From positions 6,818,501 to 6,882,500 of the forward strand of contig JAZKJV010011400.1 of assembly GCA_037367405.1 (NCBI GenBank): DNA of 64,000 bases. The letters run 5' to 3'. The stretch's first letter is position 1, and every line of letters begins with the position of its first letter. This DNA comes from Ottelia alismoides. Taxonomy: Eukaryota; Streptophyta; Magnoliopsida; Alismatales; Hydrocharitaceae. The translations under genes and the position numbers were made by a program. The notes beneath the pieces were generated by a model. That model saw nothing but the letters and a program-made list of their open reading frames with translations. It had not been told where the DNA came from and ran no database searches. Positions 45,342 through 53,996 of the stretch are shown in pieces.

Positions 45342-46193
45342 TTAACAGGCACAGCGACGTCTGACAAAGGCCCGGTAATCATTCCAGGTGTCGATCCCTT
45401 GAGTGGGACGAGCGACTTGCCCGACTACGATCTTGCATCCGGCTTGGAGAAATCGCAGTTGCTCGAGCCGTTCTAATTGCTCCAACGGGCTAGGGGGGAG
45501 CTGGCCCAAACGCAACAAAAAGTCGCGTCGATAACCATAAATCCCCATGTGCTGGAGGAAAGCCGGCGGATCGCAACTAAGTAGCGCATCATCCCAGGAA
45601 CGTGCATGCGGGATCGTGGAACGACTGAAGTACATCGCCCTGCCTTCGTGATCGCAGACGACCTTGACGCACGAGGGATCCTCCAGACGCTGGCGATCGC
45701 GAATGGGCGCAGCCAGCGTGGCCACATCGGCCTCAGGATGTTCCAGGAGCAAGTTGGTCACCAGGTCAATCGCTTCCCCGGCTATCTCCGGTTCATCGCC
45801 CTGGACATTGATGAACAGATCGACCTGTTCCATTTGCTGGGCCACGCAAGCCACGCGGTCTGTTCCGCTGGGTAAATCTGGATCGGTCAGAATGGCTCGA
45901 CCACCAAAAGAACTCACTTCCTCTGCCAGACGCGGGCTGTCGACGGCCACGATAATGCCGCTGGGCAACCGGGCCGCTTGGGCCGCTTCGTAGGTATGTT
46001 GCAGCACTGTCTTGCCGGTTTCGCGAAGCAATAGTTTTTCTGGCAAACGAGTCGATGCCAGGCGGGCTGGAATGACGATTTGACTGGCAAGCGCTGCGCG
46101 ACGGCCGGGGGTAGCCACCGTAGCCAGGCGTGGGAAATGATCCGAAGAGATCGCATGAGTTTGGGCAATTGGCGTCATTTGCGTTGCATCCAT
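45342..46193 (-). CDS. kdsB: 3-deoxy-manno-octulosonate (KDO) cytidylyltransferase with N-terminal extension
   Basis: KdsB activates KDO with CTP to CMP-KDO for lipopolysaccharide core synthesis. The conserved part is [59 protein letters not shown] [11 protein letters not shown] and [13 protein letters not shown]. The product from ATG 46193 is 283 residues, with about 45 extra N-terminal residues relative to other KdsB proteins. Part of that extension ([10 protein letters not shown]) is encoded by a decayed family A palindrome around 46111-46140. The start could also be ATG 46178. The gene is 98 bases upstream of pyrG, whose product CTP it uses. Confidence 0.92.
   Translation of the reverse strand: MDATQMTPIAQTHAISSDHFPRLATVATPGRRAALASQIVIPARLASTRLPEKLLLRETGKTVLQHTYEAAQAARLPSGIIVAVDSPRLAEEVSSFGGRAILTDPDLPSGTDRVACVAQQMEQVDLFINVQGDEPEIAGEAIDLVTNLLLEHPEADVATLAAPIRDRQRLEDPSCVKVVCDHEGRAMYFSRSTIPHARSWDDALLSCDPPAFLQHMGIYGYRRDFLLRLGQLPPSPLEQLERLEQLRFLQAGCKIVVGQVARPTQGIDTWNDYRAFVRRRCAC
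46111..46140. repeat. decayed family A fragment within the kdsB 5' region
   Basis: GTAGCCACCGTAGCCAGGCG and a following TGGGAAA are recognisable as one side of the two-hairpin core. It lies inside the reading frame of the kdsB N-terminal extension. Confidence 0.55.
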
Positions 46194-46307
46194 GTCCGCA
46201 GAATGAAGTGGTTGGGGTGTCAACAACCTAACAAACCCTCTGCCCAGCTCCCATAGCGATTTTGAGATTTCAGCCTGGCAGAGCTGGCCAGTGCCGGGAA
46301 AGTCACC

Positions 46308-46568
46308 ATGAATACTGAATTGCTGCTATGGCTGGGATGCGGTTTCATCGCTGCGACTGCGCTGCTGCGCATGATGCGCCGGCGGCAATTGGTTTTGGTT
46401 ACCTTGCTCAAAGAATACGTCGAACGCCAGGCTCAGTGGAACAGGCGTCGCGCCAAGGCCGAGGCGATTGCCGCGGCCGAAGAAGCCAAGAAAGCTGCCA
46501 AGGCTGCTAAAGCGGCGGCCATGTTAGCCATGGTGGGAGAGGCCGAAGCAGCCGATAGTGGCCAGTGA
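46308..46568 (+). CDS. small membrane-anchored protein of unknown function
   Basis: The product has 86 residues from ATG 46308, with GGGAAAG before it. It begins with a membrane helix (LLLWLGCGFIAATALLRMM), then a basic, then an Ala/Lys/Glu-rich helical tail (AEAIAAAEEAKKAAKAAKAA). It could be a small anchored protein. No known family is obvious. It is divergent from kdsB. Confidence 0.5.
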   Translation: MNTELLLWLGCGFIAATALLRMMRRRQLVLVTLLKEYVERQAQWNRRRAKAEAIAAAEEAKKAAKAAKAAAMLAMVGEAEAADSGQ

Positions 46569-46733
46569 TCCTTCCAGCACCGCTCTGGCACCGTCCGGTT
46601 ATAACGATTCCAATAGGGAACAAAACAACACTATTCGCAACTTCCCAAAGACTCGATACGATAACAAGACGGATAATATATTGTTACGCGAATCGAACGG
46701 CCGATACGCCCTCCACTCTGCGATTGATCGCGC

Positions 46734-47024
46734 ATGCCAGATCCACTCGATTTAACTGTTGGCGATGTCCACCTGCTGCTAGCGCGTTGCTACGACGCGC
46801 CGGAGAAGCCACGCATCATTCGTAGCTTGGATTACTTCAACGGCGAAATCCCAGTGACTGTCGAACTGGGCAAGACATTTCATAATTTTAGGGTGGTTCG
46901 CTTGATCGAATCCGACTTGGATTTCGTTATCTGCGTCCAGGACCCCGCCGATCCCAACACGGTTCTCTCGAGCAACCGCATTCTCAAACACAGCGTCAAA
47001 CGCGTCGTATACGAAGAGTCCTAG
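46734..47024 (+). CDS. conserved-looking small protein of unknown function
   Basis: The product has 96 residues from ATG 46734. It shows a plausible compact fold (LDLTVGDVHLLLARCYDA, LGKTFHNFRVVRLIESDLDF, RILKHSVKRVVYEE), no signal peptide and balanced composition, but no family I recognise. It is followed at once by a family A palindrome. Confidence 0.5.
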   Translation: MPDPLDLTVGDVHLLLARCYDAPEKPRIIRSLDYFNGEIPVTVELGKTFHNFRVVRLIESDLDFVICVQDPADPNTVLSSNRILKHSVKRVVYEES

Positions 47025-47034
47025 CGCAGTCTTC

Positions 47035-47101
47035 GTAGCCACCGTTGCCAAGCGGTGGAAAGCGTTAACATTTGCGTCCACTCTCTGGCGACGGTGGCTA
47101 C
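47035..47101. repeat. palindromic element family A, 67-bp core
   Basis: GTAGCCACCGTTGCCAAGCGG to GTGGCTAC, with both hairpins. Just after it is TCTGAGGACGGACGC, the short hairpin repeat at 47117-47136, which abuts the stop codon of the TolC gene. Confidence 0.85.
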
Positions 47102-47116
47102 CAAGAGACGCTGTCC

Positions 47117-47136
47117 AGCGTCTGAGGACGGACGCT
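47117..47136. repeat. short hairpin repeat AGCGTCTG..CAGACGCT touching a stop codon
   Basis: AGCGTCTGAGGACGGACGCT with one mismatch in the stem. The next three bases, 47137-47139, are the stop codon of the TolC-like gene, so this hairpin forms the immediate 3' end of that operon. Confidence 0.7.
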
Positions 47137-49122
47137 TTACTGTTGACCTTCAGCCTTGGGCTGCTCATTGGCCGCGGCAGGCACGTTGTTGTCGGGCTTC
47201 TGCGGCTTGGGCAAATTACGTGGCGAGGGCTTGTCGGCTGGGGGCAAGCTGCTGACACGAATGGCTTGTTCAATCGGATCCAGTCCCAGGGCAGCTTGCA
47301 TCTCTGCCAAGGCACTGAACCATTTGAACTGCGATTCGATCAGTTTGATTTCATATTCGGTGGCTTTGGATTCCAGAATATTCAGGTCAACCAGGTCGCC
47401 TTGGCCCTTTGAAAAAGCAAAGTTGTACAAATCAAGGGTCGTGATGGCCGCCCGCAAGGCTAACTCAGATTGTTCAACGCCCAGGGCTGCTTGATCCAGC
47501 GCGATCCGCGCGGTTTGCAGTTCGGCACCTATCTTGTCCTGTTGCCAACGAATCTTCTGTTGCAACTGGGCTATCTTGGCGCTGGTCGATTGGAGCTTGC
47601 CTCGCGCTTTGCGCCGCTGAATGGGGACTTCGCCCTGTAAACCCATCTCGAGTTCAAACCGACTCTTGTCATTGGCGCTGGATGCAGGGTCACCTGCATC
47701 CTGGGATCCTTCGGCGATCAAGTCCAATTGAGGCAACAACTGATTGCGGGCCAGGCGATTGTCCCAAGTGACTTGCTGCAGTTCCAAATTGATCAAGCGA
47801 GGTTCTGGACGCTGAGCCATGGCCGCTGTTAAATCAGCCGCAAAATCGCCCGGTGGTAAGCGGTCGATGCGTGGAAAAACGCTGGGTAGCCAATCATCGC
47901 TAGGGACCATCGGCTGGCCCTGCTCGTCGCGCAAATAAAGCGACAGTTTGAAGCTGGTCTCGCGAAACTTTTGTACCGACTCAATGACCTTTAGTCTGCG
48001 CTCGGCCACCAACTGCTCGTTAAAGATCAAGTCGATACCTTTGTTGGCGCCGGCCTTGACCAGGTCTTTCAATTGTTGAGTGCGCGTTTCCGCCAGTTCC
48101 AAAAGCTCGCGCTGCGCCTCGAGGTTGGCCCCAGCAGCGACCCATAACCAATAGAATTGCGAGCCTTCCAGTGCGGCCAGCAGCAGCATGCGATCCACTT
48201 CGGGACCGACCGCCTGTTGGCGCAAGTTGGCTTGGAACAGGGCCACACGCGCCGGATCGATGGCCCTACCCTGCAGAAGCGGCTGCACCAGGCCCAGCTT
48301 GTATTCGCCGCTCTTGTCGGTTTCTCGCTCCTTGTACCAAGGCTCGAAATCACCGCGACCAATGCGATAACCTGCCGACAAGTAACCGCCCCACCAAAGT
48401 TGCCGAGCCAACCCGATGCCGTGGCGATAATTGCGATAAAAACCAGTAGGATCCGAGAGCGTGTAGCCTTCGAGTTTGTGATCGTAAAAGCCATTGGCGG
48501 CCAGTTGTTCGCCACCAGCGACACCTCGCTGCAAGCGTGCTTGTTCAATCAGTGGAAAGGCGCGAGCCACACTGGCAGCCACATCCGCCAACGTGAGTTT
48601 TCCACTGGCCAGCAACTGGTCGTTCAGTTCCAGGGGTTGAGCCTGAGCAACGACTGGTTCAGGTTGCTGGCCGCCGCTGGCCGCTGCAGCTTGACCGTCT
48701 CCAGCGTTTGCAGATGGTGTTTGGGCACTGGGTGTTTGGGCACTGGGTGTTTGGGCACTGGGCAATTGCGCACTGGGCAATTGTGCAGAGGCTTGCGGAA
48801 CTATTGCCGGAGGTGCGGGCGGCTGTGCCGTTTCGCCGGTTTGCGAAAAACCAGCCAGGCGTAGTCGGGAGAAGGCCGACTTGACCGGCCGCTGGGCCGT
48901 AGGCTCCGGTGGAGATTGCGCGTAGGCAAGTGAACTGGGAACGGCCACCAGCGTGCTGGCAATGGCTAATGCTAGCCATCGCCGCGCGTAGCGTGCCCTT
49001 AGAGTTTGGGCAGCTTCAGCTTTTTGCCTTCCTTGTCTTCCTTGCCTTTGTCCGACGAACTGTAGCCCTTGCCGGGCTCCTGATCGGAAATCACGGGCGG
49101 GAATCCGTTCAGTTGGCGCCAT
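47137..49122 (-). CDS. TolC-like outer-membrane efflux protein
   Basis: This 661-residue protein carries TolC-type features: a central LGLVQPLLQGRAIDPARVALFQA region, an alpha-helical barrel of heptad-like repeats (LELAETRTQQLKDLVKAGAN) and a second half with RKARGKLQSTSAKIAQLQQKI and TTLDLYNFAFSKGQGDLVDLNIL. A signal peptide is likely, but the Met lies 50 residues before the hydrophobic core, giving a long basic n-region. A Ser-Ala-Gln-Thr-Pro repeat occurs at about 110-135. The gene overlaps the 3' end of the HlyD gene by 124 bases. It forms the exit channel of the adjacent exporter. Confidence 0.85.
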   Translation of the reverse strand: MAPTERIPARDFRSGARQGLQFVGQRQGRQGRQKAEAAQTLRARYARRWLALAIASTLVAVPSSLAYAQSPPEPTAQRPVKSAFSRLRLAGFSQTGETAQPPAPPAIVPQASAQLPSAQLPSAQTPSAQTPSAQTPSANAGDGQAAAASGGQQPEPVVAQAQPLELNDQLLASGKLTLADVAASVARAFPLIEQARLQRGVAGGEQLAANGFYDHKLEGYTLSDPTGFYRNYRHGIGLARQLWWGGYLSAGYRIGRGDFEPWYKERETDKSGEYKLGLVQPLLQGRAIDPARVALFQANLRQQAVGPEVDRMLLLAALEGSQFYWLWVAAGANLEAQRELLELAETRTQQLKDLVKAGANKGIDLIFNEQLVAERRLKVIESVQKFRETSFKLSLYLRDEQGQPMVPSDDWLPSVFPRIDRLPPGDFAADLTAAMAQRPEPRLINLELQQVTWDNRLARNQLLPQLDLIAEGSQDAGDPASSANDKSRFELEMGLQGEVPIQRRKARGKLQSTSAKIAQLQQKIRWQQDKIGAELQTARIALDQAALGVEQSELALRAAITTLDLYNFAFSKGQGDLVDLNILESKATEYEIKLIESQFKWFSALAEMQAALGLDPIEQAIRVSSLPPADKPSPRNLPKPQKPDNNVPAAANEQPKAEGQQ

Positions 49123-50414
49123 ACTTCATAACCTAGTGAAACTTGCTTGAGCATAATCCAGCCAGTAGCGCGCACGCCCTGCCTTAGATATCGGTTGTCA
49201 GGCCACTCGGGCTCTTCTGGATCAGGCACAACCAAGACCGAAAAATTTCCGCGCGTATCATCCGTCGGACTTAGGGCTGCAACTTTGCCTCCAAAAGTAC
49301 CGACCGCGACCGATGGCCACCCAACGAACTGAACCGCAGGCCAACCTTCGAATTGCAAGCGTACCTTGTCGTCGACGTGAATCAGCGGCATATCGCGACC
49401 CGGGATATATAGGCTGACTGCGATGTCGGTGACATTGGGTACGACCGTAAACAGGTTGTCTCCCTTTTTGACTGTATTGGCTCCCTCAATGCCGTAGATC
49501 TCATGCAAAATGCCATCAACTGGCGAAGTCACCTTCAGCCGTCCCAAGGAGCTCAATTTAACATTCAGTTCGCTGATCTCTTTTTCGATCGTGGCCAACT
49601 TTCCTCGCTCTTCCTGGAGTTTGGCTTGAGTCTGACCATTCTTGATCTCGACCTCTTTACGTTTGGACAGCAGATCATTCTCTTTCGAATCGAGCGTGCT
49701 ATAGGCCTCCTGCACCATGGCCTGGCCTTTATCTAATTTGGCAACTGCTTGGGCATAAGCGTTTAATCTGTCCAGGTAGTCGATTTCTGACATCAGCTGC
49801 TTGGGAAAGAGTTCTTCAGCCTGAATTTTTTCGTACTTCTTTTGTTGCAATTCAGCCGTTAGTACTGTCACCTCGTTCTTCTGCTGTTCATGCTTCTGCC
49901 TGGCGGCTTCGACCTCTTTCATTCCGCTGTTGATTTGATCGGTACCGCTGAGCTCCTGCAGATTGACGTTCTGCAGAGCGACCTCTGCGGAGATTTTGGC
50001 AAAATCACGTTTGGCTTCCAGTTGAGCCAATTGCGACTTGAGCTGGTTCAGTTCGTCTGGCGCAAACGGCTCAATTTGCAGTATCTCTTCGTCCTTGGAG
50101 ACCAGCGTACCTTCGATCAGTTCGCCGCGTACTTGCTTGACGACGCCATCGGCAGGACTGCCAACTGTTTGCGGGCGTTCTTGCGGATTGCGGGCTACGA
50201 CCATGCCGTTGCCTCTGGCTGACTGCTGCCAAGGCAAGAAGATCATGCCGATGACCGAGAACAGTAGCAACGCAAAGGTGATCTTGCCTACCAGCCTTAC
50301 CAGCCAGTTGGTGCGCACCAGGTGGATCGCCGGCAACATCTGGCCCAACTGCCGCTCTGGTCGCAGGTCATTGAGCGCGTGATCGGTGGGCTTGTGATCA
50401 AGTGCTTTATCCAT
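48999..50414 (-). CDS. HlyD-family periplasmic adaptor protein
   Basis: This 471-residue protein has an N-terminal transmembrane anchor (WLVRLVGKITFALLLFSVIGMIF) and a biotinyl/lipoyl-like beta domain (NGMVVARNPQERPQTVGSPADGVV). A long coiled-coil hairpin covers about 110-290, and the closing beta domain includes LKVTSPVDGILHEIYG. It connects the inner-membrane ABC component to TolC. Its first codon overlaps the end of the ABC gene by eight bases (ATGGATAA), and its 3' end overlaps the TolC gene by 124 bases. Confidence 0.88.
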   Translation of the reverse strand: MDKALDHKPTDHALNDLRPERQLGQMLPAIHLVRTNWLVRLVGKITFALLLFSVIGMIFLPWQQSARGNGMVVARNPQERPQTVGSPADGVVKQVRGELIEGTLVSKDEEILQIEPFAPDELNQLKSQLAQLEAKRDFAKISAEVALQNVNLQELSGTDQINSGMKEVEAARQKHEQQKNEVTVLTAELQQKKYEKIQAEELFPKQLMSEIDYLDRLNAYAQAVAKLDKGQAMVQEAYSTLDSKENDLLSKRKEVEIKNGQTQAKLQEERGKLATIEKEISELNVKLSSLGRLKVTSPVDGILHEIYGIEGANTVKKGDNLFTVVPNVTDIAVSLYIPGRDMPLIHVDDKVRLQFEGWPAVQFVGWPSVAVGTFGGKVAALSPTDDTRGNFSVLVVPDPEEPEWPDNRYLRQGVRATGWIMLKQVSLGYEVWRQLNGFPPVISDQEPGKGYSSSDKGKEDKEGKKLKLPKL

Positions 50415-52614
50415 GGGTTGAGCTCTCTGTCGGTCCGTGATGGGAAGGAGAGTGATTATGGTCTGGCAGACACGTTAACACACGGGTGCACTGACTCAAG
50501 ACTTGTGGATCGTGAGACGAAATCAAAATTGTCGTGTACTGGGTGCTGTGGTTCAGGTGCTGCCACAGTTCATGTCGTTTATCTGGATCCAGCAGGTCCA
50601 GTGTACCATCAATCAAGAGGACGCTCGGCACGGACACCAGGGCCCGGGCCAGCGACAACCGGACTGTTTGCTCATACGTTAGTGGGTAGCCGCCGGTTTG
50701 CAGTTCGCAGTCCAATCCCAAGGGCAGGACCAGGATCTCTTCCCACAGGCCGACTTGCTCCAAAGCGCGTCGCACGTCGATACTGGATATCCAACTGCGT
50801 CCCAGTCGCACGTTTTCCAGGATCGATCCATGGAAAATTTCGGGCTGCCGGGCCAGCGAGATCAAGTGACCATCGGATACGCGCGACGCATCGCGCGTGT
50901 CAAAGCCCGCGACTTCTGCAAAGCCATGCCCGGGATCGCACAGTCCAGCGATGATCCCCAAGAGGCGACTCTTACCACTGCCGCTGCAGCCGCTGACGGC
51001 CACTCGGCTACCCGGTTCAATGATCACCGTATCTCCAGGAGCGTATTCGGCAAAACTAATGGGTAGGTTTTGCCACCGAATACGGGGCGGGACATTATCG
51101 TTGCTGCGGTCCAACGCAGGCTCGTCATAGGGCAAGTCCAGCATATGTCCGACTTTGTTGACCGCGGCACACAAGTCATAAAACAACTCGAGCGACTTAC
51201 CAATCTTGGCAAAGGCACCAACGATCGCTGTGACCACCAATTCACTGGCGACCAACTGGCCCAAGGTTAGCTCGCGGCGTATCACTAGCCAGCCACCCAG
51301 GCCCAGCAGCGCGGTTGAAGCTACCGCCAACAAGAAAAGCGAAAACGCCGACTGCCTGACCAGCACGCGAAAATGATCCTGGCGCGTCATCAAATACTGC
51401 ACCACCAACCGATTGGAGCGATCGACCGCATACGCCGAACCACCATGCAAACGAAATGCGGTCGGCATTGAGATCACATCCTGTAACCAGTGCGCCAGGT
51501 CATACTTGACGCGTGACTCGGCCACGGCCGAGCGAATGCCGCCGCGACCAAGCACGTAAGTAAAGACGATCATTACGGTCAGCAGAATAATGTCAAAGCC
51601 CAGCAGGAAAGGATGGTAGAAGGCCAACAGCACCAGGCCGATGGCCGTTTGTAAGACGATCGAAATGCCGTCCAGGATAATGCTGGTGGTGGCTTTCTGA
51701 ATCGTCATGATGTCGAAGTAGCGATTGGCCAGTTCCGACGGGTGCTCGCTCTCCAGTGCCGATCGCTTGGCCATCGGAAAACGATGCGCCAAATCGCCGA
51801 CAATGCGCACAAACATGCGCCGCTGGATGATCTCGACGATAATCAATTGCAACAGCTTGAGCAGGCCAGCAAAAGACAAGAACCCGAACAGCAGGAGCGA
51901 AAGAATAAACAGCGGCTGAAGGTAGGTGCCCCAGGCCACAGTGTTGACCAGCGATTCAACGGCCAGCGGCGTCGCCAGGCCCAAAACACCAGCCACCATC
52001 GCAAAGAGCATGATGGTCCAGATGTCTCGCAGTTCTAATCGCAGCAATCCCCACAGCCTGCGCAGCGGCGGCGCGCCGTGCTGATGGCCATGGCCACCAT
52101 GAGCGCCGTGACCGGCATTTGCATGGCCGTCGGCCGCTACGACTCGGCGGACATGGGCAGCCGCATGAGCCGTCGTGCCTTGGGCAATGAGAGCTCCCAG
52201 TCGGCGCTGCCCGCCCCAATAGCTCTTGAGTTGCTGCAGGCTTATCTGCAGATTCTCAATCTCAGTGCCACTCTCGCCGGGCGACAGCTTGACCGCTTCG
52301 ATGCGCCAAGCTGTTTTGAACTTCAATACCAGCCAGCTCTCATCGCCTAGATCCAGAACCACCGGAAAGCCGTCGCTGACGAGCGTCCAGGCATCGCGTG
52401 GCTGCAACTCGGTGGCTGCCAGCCGCAATTCCAGTTGCCGACCGGCTAAGGCCAGCAGCCCCAGTGGCTGCGCTACTTTAGGGTCCGTCGAATCATCCAG
52501 GGCTCGCAGCACCTGGTGTATCTCGGCAGCTTCGCGAGGTACTTTCAAACACTCTCCAAGACGCTGCAGGATGCTCGCCAAAAGCGATGTTTGCTTGGTC
52601 CAACTTGGATCCAT
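50407..52614 (-). CDS. type I secretion-like ABC transporter with degenerate ATPase motifs
   Basis: This 735-residue protein has an N-terminal soluble domain to about 150 resembling a peptidase-less C39-like domain. A His-rich linker (GHGAHGGHGHQHG, about 165-185) follows, then a six-helix permease and an ATPase. Walker A GCSGSGKS is intact at about 542-549. The signature is LTYEQ at 645-649 rather than LSGGQ. Walker B VLLIDG has Gly670 in place of the catalytic Glu; the H-loop SSHDP is intact. It starts an ABC-HlyD-TolC operon. ATP hydrolysis may be slow or depend on a partner; the exported substrate is unknown. Confidence 0.8.
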   Translation of the reverse strand: MDPSWTKQTSLLASILQRLGECLKVPREAAEIHQVLRALDDSTDPKVAQPLGLLALAGRQLELRLAATELQPRDAWTLVSDGFPVVLDLGDESWLVLKFKTAWRIEAVKLSPGESGTEIENLQISLQQLKSYWGGQRRLGALIAQGTTAHAAAHVRRVVAADGHANAGHGAHGGHGHQHGAPPLRRLWGLLRLELRDIWTIMLFAMVAGVLGLATPLAVESLVNTVAWGTYLQPLFILSLLLFGFLSFAGLLKLLQLIIVEIIQRRMFVRIVGDLAHRFPMAKRSALESEHPSELANRYFDIMTIQKATTSIILDGISIVLQTAIGLVLLAFYHPFLLGFDIILLTVMIVFTYVLGRGGIRSAVAESRVKYDLAHWLQDVISMPTAFRLHGGSAYAVDRSNRLVVQYLMTRQDHFRVLVRQSAFSLFLLAVASTALLGLGGWLVIRRELTLGQLVASELVVTAIVGAFAKIGKSLELFYDLCAAVNKVGHMLDLPYDEPALDRSNDNVPPRIRWQNLPISFAEYAPGDTVIIEPGSRVAVSGCSGSGKSRLLGIIAGLCDPGHGFAEVAGFDTRDASRVSDGHLISLARQPEIFHGSILENVRLGRSWISSIDVRRALEQVGLWEEILVLPLGLDCELQTGGYPLTYEQTVRLSLARALVSVPSVLLIDGTLDLLDPDKRHELWQHLNHSTQYTTILISSHDPQVLSQCTRVLTCLPDHNHSPSHHGPTESSTHG

Positions 52615-52786
52615 CTCCCATCTCTCCCGTCTATTTGTCTCAGGTTCGAGTGATCGCGGGCCGTCGATTATCTACTTTCTAGGCCAACCAGCCAAGATTG
52701 ACTGCGCGGCCATTTCCCTCCCGGCCTGGGCGCACTGGCCATTAGCTAGGACTATTATTAGGCTCTGAACACCCCCAAACTGGGCG

Positions 52787-53311
52787 CTAGGCTGCTGGCA
52801 TTCCTTCCATGCGACGCCAGGTACTGACCTGCCCCAGGTGCATGGTCACATGGCCGATCGCATAGAAGGCTAGCATGGAACCAAGCGTAGGACACAGCTT
52901 TTGTAAGGGAGAATCGACCGGATTGGGACTTAACAAGAGAGAATCGTCACACTTCTTCAGGGCGGAAAAAGCCGCATCATAAGTCCCGTGAAAAACTGCC
53001 AAAACTTCTGACTTTGCAGGGTAGATCGTGCCGTTAGGGTCATCCTGGCACATGTCATCTTTGGAGAACAGCGAATCAAACCGGGGGGGAGGCGCGGCGC
53101 TTTCCTGGTCTCCGCCCAAGAGCTCGACCATCTTTTTGGGATAGAGCGTCAGGTGTCCCACGTTGAAGGCTGGGTGGTTAGCAAGCACCGTTTGGCCATT
53201 TGGACAGGACAGTCGAGCGAATCGCTCGACCGGAATGCCATCCAGCAAACGCCGAGCGTACCTGACGCCCACGCTACCAGCATCAGCAATCATCGCTCCC
53301 ACTTGACCCAT
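52787..53311 (-). CDS. DinB-like four-helix-bundle protein
   Basis: This 174-residue protein carries the DinB/DUF1569 patterns ANHPAFNVGHLTLYPKKM and MLAFYAIGHVTMHLGQVSTWRR, whose His residues can form the metal site of the fold. Many members are thiol transferases with unknown substrates. It is preceded by a 172-base gap and followed, on the same strand but not tightly, by TPR and ATPase genes. Confidence 0.8.
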   Translation of the reverse strand: MGQVGAMIADAGSVGVRYARRLLDGIPVERFARLSCPNGQTVLANHPAFNVGHLTLYPKKMVELLGGDQESAAPPPRFDSLFSKDDMCQDDPNGTIYPAKSEVLAVFHGTYDAAFSALKKCDDSLLLSPNPVDSPLQKLCPTLGSMLAFYAIGHVTMHLGQVSTWRRMEGMPAA

Positions 53312-53386
53312 AATTTCTCCCTACAGCCGGTGATCGGAAAGCGCCGCTTGATAGGCTGGGCGGTTTCTTGACTGAATACAGTTTTG

Positions 53387-53506
53387 CTAGCCAACGCGGA
53401 CAAGCGGTGGGTAACTTCAACTCTCGCGTCCACTTCAATTTTCGCTTCCACCGTCTGGCGACGTTGGCTACTTAGCTTGCTCCCTCGGTCTGGCGAAGGT
53501 GGCTAC
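53387..53506. repeat. palindromic element family A, degraded and duplicated copy
   Basis: The region has CACTTCAATTTTCGCTTCCA and TCTGGCGACGTTGGCTAC, followed by a second partial end (TCTGGCGAAGGTGGCTAC). The left arm is hard to recognise. It looks like a decayed and partly duplicated core. Confidence 0.6.
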
Positions 53507-53531
53507 CCAGCATACGCAAGGGGCACGGGAA

Positions 53532-53867
53532 TTAGCCCCCATGCAAACGATGGCTGCGGGCTAGCGACTCTTCAGCCATCTGGATATAGCGAGGATCTTT
53601 GGTGCCTTCCCAAGCCCGCTGATAACTGACCGACAGGGCCGAATGATTGAGCGGTTCGTTGGGTTCCAGTTCCACCGCGCGTTGATTGTGACGGATGGCA
53701 TCATCATATCGGCCCAAGTCCACATAAATCTTGCCGAGCATCATGTGAGCCAGCACATATTCAGGATCATCTGCCAGCAAGGCTTCGATTGCCTGGGCAG
53801 CTTCGGGCAGCTTGCCTTCGTCCTTCAATTTCTCGGCGGCATTGTAACGCTGACTGGAAAGTGACAT
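53532..53867 (-). CDS. small TPR protein
   Basis: This 111-residue protein consists of tetratricopeptide repeats: AAQAIEALLADDPEYVLAHM, LGKIYVDLGRYDDAIRHNQR, and AVELEPNEPLNHSALSVSYQR. It is probably a soluble protein-interaction module. It lies between the DinB and HerA-like genes and shares their strand. Confidence 0.75.
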   Translation of the reverse strand: MSLSSQRYNAAEKLKDEGKLPEAAQAIEALLADDPEYVLAHMMLGKIYVDLGRYDDAIRHNQRAVELEPNEPLNHSALSVSYQRAWEGTKDPRYIQMAEESLARSHRLHGG

Positions 53868-53996
53868 CGGATACCTCGTAACTGGCCAAGCCTTGAATCG
53901 ATGATGATGAACTCTTCCGCCTCAAACTACTGTTGCGTAAAGCTAATCGTAAGCGACCTGTTTGTCCATGGACACCAAGCGGCATCAACCCAAGCT

